Assembly: GCF_029223255.1 (NCBI RefSeq)
Contig: NZ_JARHUC010000005.1
Location: 310,001 to 374,000 of the forward strand
DNA: 64,000 nucleotides
Direction of reading: 5' to 3'
Source: Albimonas marina
GTDB taxonomy: Bacteria; Pseudomonadota; Alphaproteobacteria; Rhodobacterales; Rhodobacteraceae
Position numbers and translations under genes: made by a program. The stretch's first letter is position 1, and every line of letters starts with the position of its first letter. The notes under the pieces are model-generated. The model was not told the origin of the DNA, made no database searches, and worked only from the letters and a program-made list of their open reading frames with translations. Positions 46,880 to 55,117 of this stretch are shown here, piece after piece.

Positions 46880-46896
46880 CTTGTCTCCTCCCTGGT

Positions 46897-46954
46897 CCGG
46901 TCTTGATTCGACCGGTTCCTGTGACGGCAGATTAATGGGTAAGTGGTCAACCAC
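46897..46954. promoter_or_regulatory. Two inverted repeats upstream of the second TRAP operon
   Basis: CCGGTC-N7-GACCGG (46897-46915) and GTGGT-CA-ACCAC (46943-46954) are both perfect. They lie 18 and 64 bp before the solute-binding protein ATG, in an AT-richer stretch. The second resembles GntR/FadR-type half-sites (GGTnnACC); the first resembles TetR-type sites. Which regulator binds is unknown. Confidence 0.45.
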
Positions 46955-47019
46955 CAAGCCATTTCGCCGCATCGCCGGCGCGACGAGCCCCTCCCGTCGC
47001 GCCGCGTTTTCTCAAGCGT

Positions 47020-48753
47020 TCACAGAAGCTTGGCGAGCTCGTCCTTCTTGACCTTGCCGGTCGCGGTCATCGGCAGGCTGTCCACGAGGCGCACTTCGGG
47101 GCGCTTGTAGGTGGCCATCGCCTCGCCGCACCAGGCCTCGATCCCCTTCGCGTCGAGGCCCTGCGCCTTGGCCCGGTCCAGCACCACGAAGGCGACCGGG
47201 ACCTGGCCCTTGTCGGGATCCTCGCGCCCGATGACGCCGGAGCCGAGGATCGCCGGGTGGCGGCCCAGCATCGCCTCGATCTCGGCGGGGAACACGGACA
47301 TGCCGCGGACCTTCAGCATCTCCTTGCGCCGGCCGAGGAAGTGCAGGAAGCCCAGCTCGTCGATCACCCCGATGTCGCCGGTGTGCAGGAAGCCGCCCTT
47401 GATCGAGGCCGCGGTCGCCTCGGGCTTGTTCCAGTACTCCTTCAGGATCGAGGGGGAGCGGATGCAGATCTCGCCCTCCTCGCCGAAGGGCGCCAGCGCG
47501 CCGGTGTCGAAATCGCAGATCTTGAACTCGGTGCCGGGCATGGGAAGGCCCACGAAGATCGGCTGGAGCGACAGGTCGTAGTCGTCGGTCTGGAAGCCGG
47601 TCGTGAAGGTGTCGCAGGTCTGGGTCTCGGTCATGCCCCAGGCGGCCTCGGCCATGACCGAGCCGGTCAGCGCCTTCCAGCGCGCCCGGAACTCGCCGTT
47701 GAGCTTCTTCACGAAGCTCGAGACCTGGGTCTTCTCGATCGAGGTCAGGTCGAACTCGCCCACGCGGGGGTGGTCCATCAGCTCCACCGCGTTGTCGACC
47801 AGCAGCTTCACGGCCGTGGCCTTGCGCGCCTGCACGGCCGCCATGAAGCCCACCGGGTCCCAGCGGCCCAGCAGCACGCAGGTGGCGCCCGAGAAGATCG
47901 GGAAGATCAGGCCCACGTCCTCCCCCGCCATCCAGAACAGCGGGTAGAAGTTGATCATCACCTCGCCCGGCTGCAGGCGGTTGCCGCAGGCCTGCACGGT
48001 GGCGGCCGTGTAGATCATGTCGCGCTGGGTGTGCACGCAGCCCTTGGGCATGCCCGTGGTGCCGCCGGTGTAGTTGAGCTTGCACAGCGCATCGAGGTCG
48101 ACCTCGACCGGCTCGGGCTTTGCGGGCGCGTTCGCCATCGCCTCGGCCAGGTCCTCGGCCCCGCCGGCGGCGGCGCGGTCGGAGACGATGCTCGCCGGCA
48201 CCGGCCAGGCCGGCGCCTCGGGGATCAGGTCCGCCATGCCGGTGGACCAGACCTTCTTCACCGAGGTCTTCGGGCGCACCTGCTCGACCAGCGGCACCAG
48301 CACGTCCTGGGCGACGATGTATTCCGCCTGCGCGTCGTTGAGCTCGTATTCCAGCTCGTGCTCGCGGAACATCGGGTTCACGGGGACATGCACGCAGCCC
48401 GCGCGCAGGATGCCCAGGAAGCCCACGATGAACTGCGGGCAGTTGCCCATGAACAGCGCCACCCGCGCGCCGGGCGCGGCGCCGGCCTGCTGGAGCATCG
48501 CCGCGAAGCGGTCGGCCTGGGCGTCGAGCTCGGCGTAGGTGATCGCGTGGCCGTAGAAATCGACCGCCACCCGGTCGGGGGCGGTCTCGGCCCAGCGGCG
48601 GAGATAGTCGGTCAGCGGGATCTCGCCGAACGGATAGATCGGCTCGCGCGGCAGGTCCTGGGGCCAGCGGGCCTCGACCAGCTTGCGATGGGCGTCGAGA
48701 TAGGCGGACTCGTCGGCCAGGGTCCTGGACCCGGCGTCTGCGGCGATGGCCAT
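47020..48753 (-). CDS. Acyl-CoA synthetase (AMP-forming), long-chain-like
   Basis: This 577-residue ANL-superfamily ligase has LNYTGGTTGMPKGCVHTQ (phosphate loop, with TGG in place of TSG), AAWGMTETQTC (A5), FLHTGDIGVIDELGFLHFLGRRKEMLKVRGMSVFP (A7-A8) and PMTATGKVKKDEL (A10 Lys). An N-terminal extension of about 45 residues precedes the usual LTDYLRRWAE start of the fold. AGGGAAACGCCC precedes the ATG. It is upstream of the TRAP operon in the same direction. Its substrate is unknown. Confidence 0.9.
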   Translation of the reverse strand: MAIAADAGSRTLADESAYLDAHRKLVEARWPQDLPREPIYPFGEIPLTDYLRRWAETAPDRVAVDFYGHAITYAELDAQADRFAAMLQQAGAAPGARVALFMGNCPQFIVGFLGILRAGCVHVPVNPMFREHELEYELNDAQAEYIVAQDVLVPLVEQVRPKTSVKKVWSTGMADLIPEAPAWPVPASIVSDRAAAGGAEDLAEAMANAPAKPEPVEVDLDALCKLNYTGGTTGMPKGCVHTQRDMIYTAATVQACGNRLQPGEVMINFYPLFWMAGEDVGLIFPIFSGATCVLLGRWDPVGFMAAVQARKATAVKLLVDNAVELMDHPRVGEFDLTSIEKTQVSSFVKKLNGEFRARWKALTGSVMAEAAWGMTETQTCDTFTTGFQTDDYDLSLQPIFVGLPMPGTEFKICDFDTGALAPFGEEGEICIRSPSILKEYWNKPEATAASIKGGFLHTGDIGVIDELGFLHFLGRRKEMLKVRGMSVFPAEIEAMLGRHPAILGSGVIGREDPDKGQVPVAFVVLDRAKAQGLDAKGIEAWCGEAMATYKRPEVRLVDSLPMTATGKVKKDELAKLL

Positions 48754-48891
48754 GGGCGTTTCCCTGTCGTGAGGGGACGCGCCGCCGGAGCCGCCCCGCG
48801 CCCCCGCCGCAGGCGGATCGCGCGTCGAGGGCCCTTCGGTCGACCGGCCGCCCCGCTTTGTCTTGTGGTCGTCGACGGACCCGGCATATCG

Positions 48892-48907
48892 CTAATCAGC
48901 CGATTAG
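48892..48907. promoter_or_regulatory. Palindromic operator in the 353-bp divergent gap
   Basis: CTAATC-AGCC-GATTAG is a perfect palindrome in an AT-rich patch 139 bp upstream of the ligase (start 48753). The gap 48754-49106 holds no gene; besides this site it contains the tandem repeats at 49029-49077. The symmetry and size fit a TetR-type operator. Confidence 0.55.
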
Positions 48908-49028
48908 TCAAAACGGAATCGCATCGCCTGCGCGCCGGCCTTCGGACCCGCGCACGGGCCGAATTCATCGCGCGATGAATTCCCCGCTTGCCAAGCCGCG
49001 CGCGGTCATGTCCCCTGCCCCGCGAACG

Positions 49029-49077
49029 GCCGACCTGCCTGTCGGCCGGTGAAAACCCCGCCGACCTCCCGGTCGGC
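49029..49077. promoter_or_regulatory. Tandem GCCGAC-N6-GTCGGC palindromes
   Basis: Two perfect palindromes, 49029-49046 and 49060-49077, share arms GCCGAC/GTCGGC and a 6-bp spacer. They are 31 bp apart, about three helical turns, so two repressor dimers would bind the same face. The second ends 29 bp before the ABM-protein ATG at 49107. Confidence 0.55.
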
Positions 49078-49106
49078 TCACGACAACAAGCTGAGGAGGA
49101 GACCCC

Positions 49107-49391
49107 ATGCCCGTCATCGTCGCGACCATCAAGGTGAAGTCCGGCCAGGGATCCGAGTTCGAGGCCGTGGCCCAGGAGCTCGCCGCCGCGGTGAACGCCA
49201 ACGAGGAGGGCTGCTCGATGTACCAGCTCTGCAAGGGCGACGAGGCCGACACCTACTATTTCGTCGAGCAGTATCGCGACGCCGACGCGGTGGCCGCGCA
49301 CCGCGCCTCGGACCACTTCAAGACGCTGGGCCGCAAGATGGGCGCGTTCATGGACGGCGCCCCCTCGATCCTGCGCCTGCAGGAGGTCTGA
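49107..49391 (+). CDS. Small ABM-domain protein (putative quinol monooxygenase, YgiN-like)
   Basis: This 94-residue protein is a single ferredoxin-like ABM domain: an N-terminal VIVATIKVKSGQGSEFEAVAQEL strand-helix, then a YYFVEQYRDADAVAAHRASDHFK segment with the conserved His residues. Such homodimers oxidise quinols or act as stress-linked monooxygenases without cofactor. GAGGAGGAGACCCC precedes the ATG. It stands alone on the plus strand under tandem palindromes, so it is probably separately induced. Confidence 0.9.
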   Translation: MPVIVATIKVKSGQGSEFEAVAQELAAAVNANEEGCSMYQLCKGDEADTYYFVEQYRDADAVAAHRASDHFKTLGRKMGAFMDGAPSILRLQEV

Positions 49392-49455
49392 GGCCCCCGC
49401 CCACGGGCGGCTCAAGAAAGCGACCGCCCGCGAGCGGCGACAGAAAGCGACCGCG

Positions 49456-49489
49456 CGAGGGCGGCCCCGGCAGGTCCGGGCCGCCCTCG
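49456..49489 (+). terminator. Intrinsic terminator-like hairpin after the ABM gene
   Basis: CGAGGGCGGCCC (49456-49467) pairs perfectly with 49478-49489 about a 10-nt loop and is followed by GCTCTTTCCC. It begins 65 bp after the stop. The U-tract is weak, so efficiency is uncertain. A short direct repeat, GAAAGCGACCG, occurs twice just before it (49416 and 49443). Confidence 0.55.
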
Positions 49490-50120
49490 GCTCTTTCCCG
49501 GCGCCCCCGCCGCGCACGCCTCGACCTCGGACGGAGGCGCCGCGTCGACCGTCGCGCCCTTCGACGCCGCGCCCGCCCGCGGCGCGTGGCAGGCGGGGCG
49601 CCCGGCCCCGCCGCCGCCCGGACCGACCGCCCCGCCTCCCTCCGCCCGCCGCCCCGAGACCGGGCCGACGGCGCCCCCGCCCGCCGCGCGCCGCGGGCGC
49701 GACCGTCCCGCCGGCGCGACGCCCGACGCGGCGCCTCCCTCGCCGGGCGCGGCGCCGCGTCGGCCGCCTCGCCAGGGTGGAATCGACCGGCCGGCAGGGC
49801 GGATGTTCATGGATCGGAGGATGCGCTCACCCAGGCGGCGACGCCCGCGAAGGCGCCCGCGCGACCGCGCGTCGTGTCCTCGGCGCCGCTCCGCCCGCCG
49901 CCGGCCCGCCGACCCGGGGACGTCTCGCCCGCTCCGGATTTCCCTTAGGAACCAGAGGCATGAACCCCTCGCCCCCGCCCTGACGCGGGCCCGCCGAGCC
50001 GGGTTGCGCGCAGTCGCAACTCGTGGTTGATTGTCGACAGCCCATGGACGCAGGAGGCTCCGCCCCCTATGTCCCGAGCGCCGGCTCGACCGACCGGCGC
50101 CGTGCAGCAGGGAGACCCCG
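49490..50120. other. 630-bp GC-rich intergenic region, no gene recognised
   Basis: The region is extremely GC-rich with proline/arginine/alanine-coding frames on both strands, the usual sign of non-coding high-GC DNA. No ribosome site or family motif supports any of these frames. The last 100 bp become more mixed in composition (around GCAACTCGTGGTTGATTGTC, 50014-50033) and may hold the promoter of the small membrane protein at 50121. Confidence 0.5.
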
Positions 50121-50387
50121 ATGGGCCTGAGACTCTACCAGATCGCCGTCTGGGCCTATGCGGCGCTCTACATCGCGGCGCTGGCCCTGCTGGCGATCGG
50201 CACCTTCGGCCTCTTCGGGCAGGAGCGCGATCCGCTCGCGGGCGTGTTCCTGATGCCGCTGGGCCTGCCCTGGACGCTGCTGCTCGACGACGTGCCGCCG
50301 GCCGAGGCGCGCTGGGTGGCGATGACCGCGCCGCTGGCGAACCTGCTGCTGGTCGCGGTGATCCGCCGGCAGTTCTCCACCAGCTGA
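50121..50387 (+). CDS. Small hypothetical membrane protein
   Basis: This 88-residue protein starts with MGLRLYQIAVWAYAALYIAALALLAIG and has three hydrophobic segments, the last ending near the C-terminus. GGGAGACCCCG precedes the ATG, which supports translation; an in-frame ATG at 50031 would add an arginine-rich, non-membrane leader. I do not assign a function. It is convergent with the sulfotransferase-like gene, with 22 bp between stops. Confidence 0.7.
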   Translation: MGLRLYQIAVWAYAALYIAALALLAIGTFGLFGQERDPLAGVFLMPLGLPWTLLLDDVPPAEARWVAMTAPLANLLLVAVIRRQFSTS

Positions 50388-50409
50388 GGCCGCGCCCCCC
50401 GCCCCTCGA

Positions 50410-51537
50410 TCAGCCCAGCGACAGCTTCTTGACGAACCCGCGCGCGTCCCGGCGCAGCTCGGAGAAGCCCTCGTCCGCGCGCACCAGCTCCAGCCCCGCG
50501 CGGGCGGCCTCCAGCTCCGGCACCGGGCGCGTCTCGCCCACTTCCTCGAGATCGGCGAAGAACCGGTTGCGCCCCACCACCTGGCCCAGCCAGGCGTCGA
50601 TGGGGCGGAACCGCTCCAGCATCAGCGCGCGGTTGGCCTCCCCGAACATCTCCACCTCGGAATTCGAGACGTAGTCCAGCCGCTTGCCCGAGCCGATCAG
50701 GTGCTCGCGCAGCGCCTTCGCGGCGCCGCCCGGCAGCTCCTGGTTGCCCAGCCGCGCGATCTCCATCGCCGCCAGCGGCAGCGAGGGGTTGGAGTTCTCG
50801 ACCTCCACCAGCCCCTCGGGCCAGTCCAGCCGCGAGGCCGCCATGAAGTCCGGCACCGAGCCGCCCGAGGCCAGCACCTCGGCGTAGTCGCGGAAGGCGA
50901 ACTCGGCCTTGGGGAACACCTCCACCCAGCGGGCCAGCATCCGGCGGTAGTTGAAGTGGATCGAGCCGAAATGCTCCTCCAGCCCGTCCTCGCGAAGGGC
51001 GCGCAGGTGGTGGCCGAACTTCAGCCGCTGCCCGTGCCACGACGTGACGTAGCTGTCCGGCCGGCGCAGCGTGCACACGATCCGCACGTTCGCCTTGGGG
51101 AACAGCGTCTTCAGCCGCTTCAGAAGCCGCGGCGGCATCGGCCCGAAGTTCGCGAAGACCTCCGAGCACAGCACCACGGCCTTGGGCTGCATCGCCAGCG
51201 CCTGCTGGCGGATCGCGCGGATCATCTGGCCCGAGCCCGGCAGCTTCTGGTGCCAGGGCGGCACCTCGCGCTTCTCGGCGCTCTCGGCCATCATCTTGAA
51301 GGCGAGCGCATTGTGCGCCTCGCGCACGTTGATCGGGTTCGAGGCGGTGATCGGGTTGGTCGCCGCCGGGTCCGGGTTGCCGCTCAGCGCCATCGCCAGG
51401 TTCGCCGCCAGCCCCTGCATCTCGACCGCGGGGTAGAGGATGCCCGCCTGCGCCAGCCTCAGCCAGTTGGTCGAGAGCCAGCTCTGCAACGAGCTCGAGC
51501 CCACCTTGTGGTGGCCCATGAAGATCACGAGATCCAC
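50410..51537 (-). CDS. Sulfotransferase-like protein 1
   Basis: This 375-residue protein starts at a GTG with GGGGGA upstream. An N-terminal strand and P-loop-like turn, VIFMGHHKVGSSSLQSWL (residues 4-21), matches the 5'-phosphosulfate loop of sulfotransferases (usually PKSGTT). CTLRRPDSYVTSWHGQ supplies the 3'-phosphate-binding Arg and Ser. Such proteins move sulfate from PAPS to a sugar or lipid; the acceptor is unknown. It lies next to another such gene and a glycosyltransferase, pointing to glycan sulfation. Confidence 0.75.
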   Translation of the reverse strand: MDLVIFMGHHKVGSSSLQSWLSTNWLRLAQAGILYPAVEMQGLAANLAMALSGNPDPAATNPITASNPINVREAHNALAFKMMAESAEKREVPPWHQKLPGSGQMIRAIRQQALAMQPKAVVLCSEVFANFGPMPPRLLKRLKTLFPKANVRIVCTLRRPDSYVTSWHGQRLKFGHHLRALREDGLEEHFGSIHFNYRRMLARWVEVFPKAEFAFRDYAEVLASGGSVPDFMAASRLDWPEGLVEVENSNPSLPLAAMEIARLGNQELPGGAAKALREHLIGSGKRLDYVSNSEVEMFGEANRALMLERFRPIDAWLGQVVGRNRFFADLEEVGETRPVPELEAARAGLELVRADEGFSELRRDARGFVKKLSLG

Positions 51538-51611
51538 GTCCGTCCCCCGAATGCACGCCTCGACAGGCCCTGCCCGGGCGCCGCGCGACGGCGGCGCCGG
51601 GGCGGCCGTCC

Positions 51612-52712
51612 TCAGTCCTCGGTCTCGTCGGCGTCGGCGCCCAGGCCGTCCTCCTCGCCGGTGTCCTTGCCGCCGGCGGCGCGGCGGGCCTGGCGCTTGG
51701 CGCGCCGCAGCTCCTCGGCGCCGGCCTCGAAGGCCTCGGCGATCGCGCCCACGCGGCGCAGCTCGTCCGCGCCGAACCAGGCCTCGGGCGAGAGGTCCTG
51801 GGGCGCGTCCAGCGCGCTCTCGGCGGCGCGGTCGAAGGCGGCGGCCATCGGCCCCTCGGCCTCGCCGCCGAAGAACTCGGCGTCGAGGGTCCTCGCATCC
51901 GCCAGGTAGGCCGCGCGCATCCGCTCCAGCAAGGCGCGGTCGAGGCGCAGCTTCTCGCCCCGCCGCCCGTCCGTCTGCAGCGCGCGCGCGGCGCGCCGGC
52001 CCACCTGCGGCGGCAGCTTGCTGTTGCGGTGCAGGGCGCGCAGCCAGGCGAGGTCCTGGACCGAGAGGCTCTCGTTCGCGCTCTTGCCCGCGGCGGCGGT
52101 CTCGTCGAGCTCGAAGGCCGCGCCCTCGACCGCGAAGTCGAGGAAGTCGCGCACCACGTCGCCGTCCTTCAGCCGGTCGCGCACCATCGGGCGCACCTCG
52201 TAGCGGTCGCCGAACACCGCCCGCCACTTGCGCAGCCGTTCCGCGTAGAGGAAACGTCCGTGCTCCAGCACCCGCTCGTGGAACTCGGCCAGCGAGCCCT
52301 CGTACTGGCCCAGCTTGGTCCGCTCCTGGAAGCTCGACAGCACCCGCTCGGCATGGGGGCGCACGTAGGCGATCAGGCGCGCCTCCTCGGCGAGGTCGGG
52401 GATCCAGCGGCGCAGGATGCGGTCGAGGATCTCGGGATCGACGAACTCGAACCACTCCCCCGACAGGATGCCGAGGTCGGCTTCCGAGCGCTTCAGGCGC
52501 CGGTTGACCTTCTTCCAGCGCGGCCCGCGGAACTTCTTCATCTTGGGTTTGTAGAGGCAGGACGCGAGGTTGCAGTTGTGCAGCCGCTCGGGATCCACCG
52601 GATAGACCCAGTCGATCCCCTCCGACGACCAGGCCCCCTGCTTGAGCACGTTCTGGATCGCGGTCGTGCCGGTCTTGCAGTCGCCCAGGTGGATCAGCAG
52701 TCGGTCGGTCAC
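51612..52712 (-). CDS. Sulfotransferase-like protein 2
   Basis: This 366-residue protein is read from a GTG preceded by GAGGACGACC; a start at 52790 would add an Arg/Ser-rich leader. The loop LLIHLGDCKTGTTAIQNVL near residue 8 is the PAPS-binding type (KTGTT), and IAYVRPHAERVLSSFQER carries the Arg/Ser pair of the 3'-phosphate site. The last 50 residues are charged and disordered. It is 74 bp upstream of sulfotransferase-like protein 1 in the same operon and divergent from the galactofuranosyltransferase-like gene. Confidence 0.78.
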   Translation of the reverse strand: MTDRLLIHLGDCKTGTTAIQNVLKQGAWSSEGIDWVYPVDPERLHNCNLASCLYKPKMKKFRGPRWKKVNRRLKRSEADLGILSGEWFEFVDPEILDRILRRWIPDLAEEARLIAYVRPHAERVLSSFQERTKLGQYEGSLAEFHERVLEHGRFLYAERLRKWRAVFGDRYEVRPMVRDRLKDGDVVRDFLDFAVEGAAFELDETAAAGKSANESLSVQDLAWLRALHRNSKLPPQVGRRAARALQTDGRRGEKLRLDRALLERMRAAYLADARTLDAEFFGGEAEGPMAAAFDRAAESALDAPQDLSPEAWFGADELRRVGAIAEAFEAGAEELRRAKRQARRAAGGKDTGEEDGLGADADETED

Positions 52713-52962
52713 GGTCGTCCTCGCATCGCGGGCCCGCGCGAAGGCTGGGCCGAACGACCGACTGCTATGCGAAGCCGACCGCCGGCTCAACCCGCCCCGC
52801 GCGGGACGCAGGCGCGCACGCGCGGGGCGCGATGCCGCTGCGGCAGGGCGTCCACGGGGCGCCGGGGGGGGCTTGCCGCGCCCGGCGCGCGCGGTCTACC
52901 AGACGGACCGGACGAGACGCCCCTTTTCCCCGGCCCCAAGCGGGCCCGAGACAGGCGAGCAC

Positions 52963-54813
52963 ATGGACGCGACACCCACCGCCGACCCGGCTCCGCAGGA
53001 GACGCCGTCGGCCGAGACCGCCGAGCCGACCGGAACCGGCCCCGAGACGGGCTGGATCCTGGCCCAGCGGCTGGTCTTCCCCGACCCGGCGGTGAACTCG
53101 CGCATCCGGCTGTTCTGCCACGGCGTCCGCGGCGCCGGCCACGACGCCCGCGGCGAGGCCTATTTCGCCCGCCCCGGCGCGCGGCTGAAGCTGGACAGCT
53201 ACTTCAACGCCTTCCACGCCTCCGCCATGGACCTCGGCCCCCGCGACGCGGTGGTGCTGCGGCTGGAGGGCGAGGGCGAGGCGCTGGTCAAGGTGCACAT
53301 GGCCCGGCCGCTGCGCTCGGACGAGACGCTGCTCTCGACGCTGGTGACGCTCAAGCCCGGGCGGCCGGTGGACCTGACCCTGCCGCCGGTGCGCGACGCG
53401 GGCGTGATGCACCTGCGCTTCAACGCGCGCACAAGGCTGAACCTGACCCGGGCCGACTGGCTGGTGCGCTCGCCCCGCGCGCGGCACGTCAAGATCGGCG
53501 CGGTGATCACCACCTTCAAGCGCAACGACGCCGTGCAGGCCTCGACCGCGCGGCTGGCCGCCTACATGGAGGCCAACGCCGACATCGCCGACCGCCTGTC
53601 GCTGATCGTGGTGGACAACGGCGGCGACACCGACGCGGCCCCCGGCGCGCGGGTGATCAAGAACCGCAACCTCGGCGGCGCCGGCGGCTTCACCCGCGGC
53701 CTGCTGGAGCACAAGCAGGACCCCGACGTCACCCACGTCCTGTTCATGGACGACGACGCCGAGTTCTTCCCCGAGAACCTGCGCCGCACGCTCGCCGTGC
53801 TGCGGCTGGCGCGGGCGAAGAACACCGCCGTCGCCGGCACCATGCTGCCCGCCTCCAAGCGCTGGCAGGTGTGGGAGAACACGGCGATCTTCGACAAGCT
53901 GTGCCGCCCGATCCTGCAGGGCCTGAACCTGCGCAAGTTCGAGAACGTGCTCGAGCTCGCCCGCCCCCTGACCGGGGTGCAGGGGCGCTACGCGGGCTGG
54001 TGGTACTTCTGCTTCCCGCTCAGCCACGTGAAGCGGCTCGCCTTCCCGTTCTTCGTGCGCGGCGACGACGTGTGGTTCTCGCTGGCGAACGACTTCGACA
54101 TCCGCACGGTGCTGGGCGTGTGCTCGCATCAGGACGACTTCGTCTCCAAGCGCAGTCCGCTGACCGCCTATCTGGACGCGCGCTACCACGTGATCCAGAT
54201 GCTGGCCCACGACGGCCTGCCCTCGGACGAGGCGACGTTCAAGGATCAGCTCACCTTCCTCTATCGCCAGTGGAACGAGAGCTATCACTATGGCTCCGCC
54301 GCCGCGGTGATCGAGGCGATCGAGGACGTCTGCAAGGGCCCCTCCTTCTTCGACGAGGACCCCGAGATGTCGGCCAAGCGCGCCCGCATCAAGGAGCTCG
54401 GCGGCGAGGAGGCGAACCTGCGCCCGCTGAAGTGGCGGCGCGCGGGCAACACCGGCGTGGCGCCGGCCAAGCACACCTCGAAGCCCTTCCAGATCCTGCG
54501 CTGGCTGACCTGCAACGGGCACCGCTGGATCCCGAAGCGGTATTTCTACAACAAGACCGCGCGTTTCGACATGGACACCCGCGCCCGCCCCAACCAGGTG
54601 TTCCTGCGCGAGAACTGCCTGGTGGTGGATGCGCAGTCGGGCATCGGCTACCGCCTGAAGCGCGACCCCAAGCGGTTCTTCGAGAACCGCCGCAACTTCG
54701 ACGCGGCCTTCCGCAAGCTGGTCGCGAAGCTGCCCGAGCTGCGCAAGGCCTACCGCGCCGACAGCGTCCCCCAGATCACCGAAGAGGCCTGGCGCAAGCG
54801 CCTGGGGCTCTGA
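52963..54813 (+). CDS. GlfT2-like galactofuranosyltransferase (GT2 family)
   Basis: This 616-residue protein has the three-part layout of GlfT2: an N-terminal beta-sandwich (about 31-170), a GT-A domain starting KIGAVITTFKRND (177-189), and a C-terminal helical part. The metal/UDP motif DDD is at 263-265, the catalytic-site pair Asp368-Asp369 lies in VRGDDVWF, and His389 follows. These correspond in spacing to DDD 256-258, DD 371-372 and His396 of mycobacterial GlfT2. It should transfer galactofuranose from UDP-Galf to a glycan. No UDP-galactopyranose mutase gene is in the window. Confidence 0.85.
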   Translation: MDATPTADPAPQETPSAETAEPTGTGPETGWILAQRLVFPDPAVNSRIRLFCHGVRGAGHDARGEAYFARPGARLKLDSYFNAFHASAMDLGPRDAVVLRLEGEGEALVKVHMARPLRSDETLLSTLVTLKPGRPVDLTLPPVRDAGVMHLRFNARTRLNLTRADWLVRSPRARHVKIGAVITTFKRNDAVQASTARLAAYMEANADIADRLSLIVVDNGGDTDAAPGARVIKNRNLGGAGGFTRGLLEHKQDPDVTHVLFMDDDAEFFPENLRRTLAVLRLARAKNTAVAGTMLPASKRWQVWENTAIFDKLCRPILQGLNLRKFENVLELARPLTGVQGRYAGWWYFCFPLSHVKRLAFPFFVRGDDVWFSLANDFDIRTVLGVCSHQDDFVSKRSPLTAYLDARYHVIQMLAHDGLPSDEATFKDQLTFLYRQWNESYHYGSAAAVIEAIEDVCKGPSFFDEDPEMSAKRARIKELGGEEANLRPLKWRRAGNTGVAPAKHTSKPFQILRWLTCNGHRWIPKRYFYNKTARFDMDTRARPNQVFLRENCLVVDAQSGIGYRLKRDPKRFFENRRNFDAAFRKLVAKLPELRKAYRADSVPQITEEAWRKRLGL

Positions 54814-55069
54814 CCCGCCCCGCCCAACCCGCGCGCCCCGTCCCTTGACGGAGGCGCCGCGTCGGGCCGCGCGCCCGGGGGCGCCCCCCGCCCTCGGCGG
54901 GCGGCCGGCGTCGCGCGGGACGCGCGCGGGGACCCGCCGCGACCGCTCCCCAAAGCCCCTCCCCGAGCGTCCGGCGGCGCGCGAAAGCGCCTGCGCGCCG
55001 GTTCCCGCCGGATTCACGCGCGGCGCCGCACACTCCCGACTTGACCTCTCCGGCGGCCGTGGGCACGCT

Positions 55070-55085
55070 GGTTAAACGATTAACC
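55070..55085. promoter_or_regulatory. LacI-type operator before the purine operon
   Basis: GGTTAA-ACGA-TTAACC is a 16-bp palindrome with the central CG typical of LacI-family sites, 32 bp before the LacI-family ATG. A TTGACC hexamer (55041-55046) upstream could be the -35 element. The gap 54814-55117 has no gene and nothing else notable. Confidence 0.7.
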
Positions 55086-55117
55086 CCGGGAGTCGGAGCG
55101 ACCTTGAGGCGCCGGAC

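Noticed and set aside
49490-50120. Several short frames in the GC-rich gap before the small membrane protein
   Set aside because: They are Arg/Pro/Ala-rich on both strands and lack ribosome sites or recognisable motifs.
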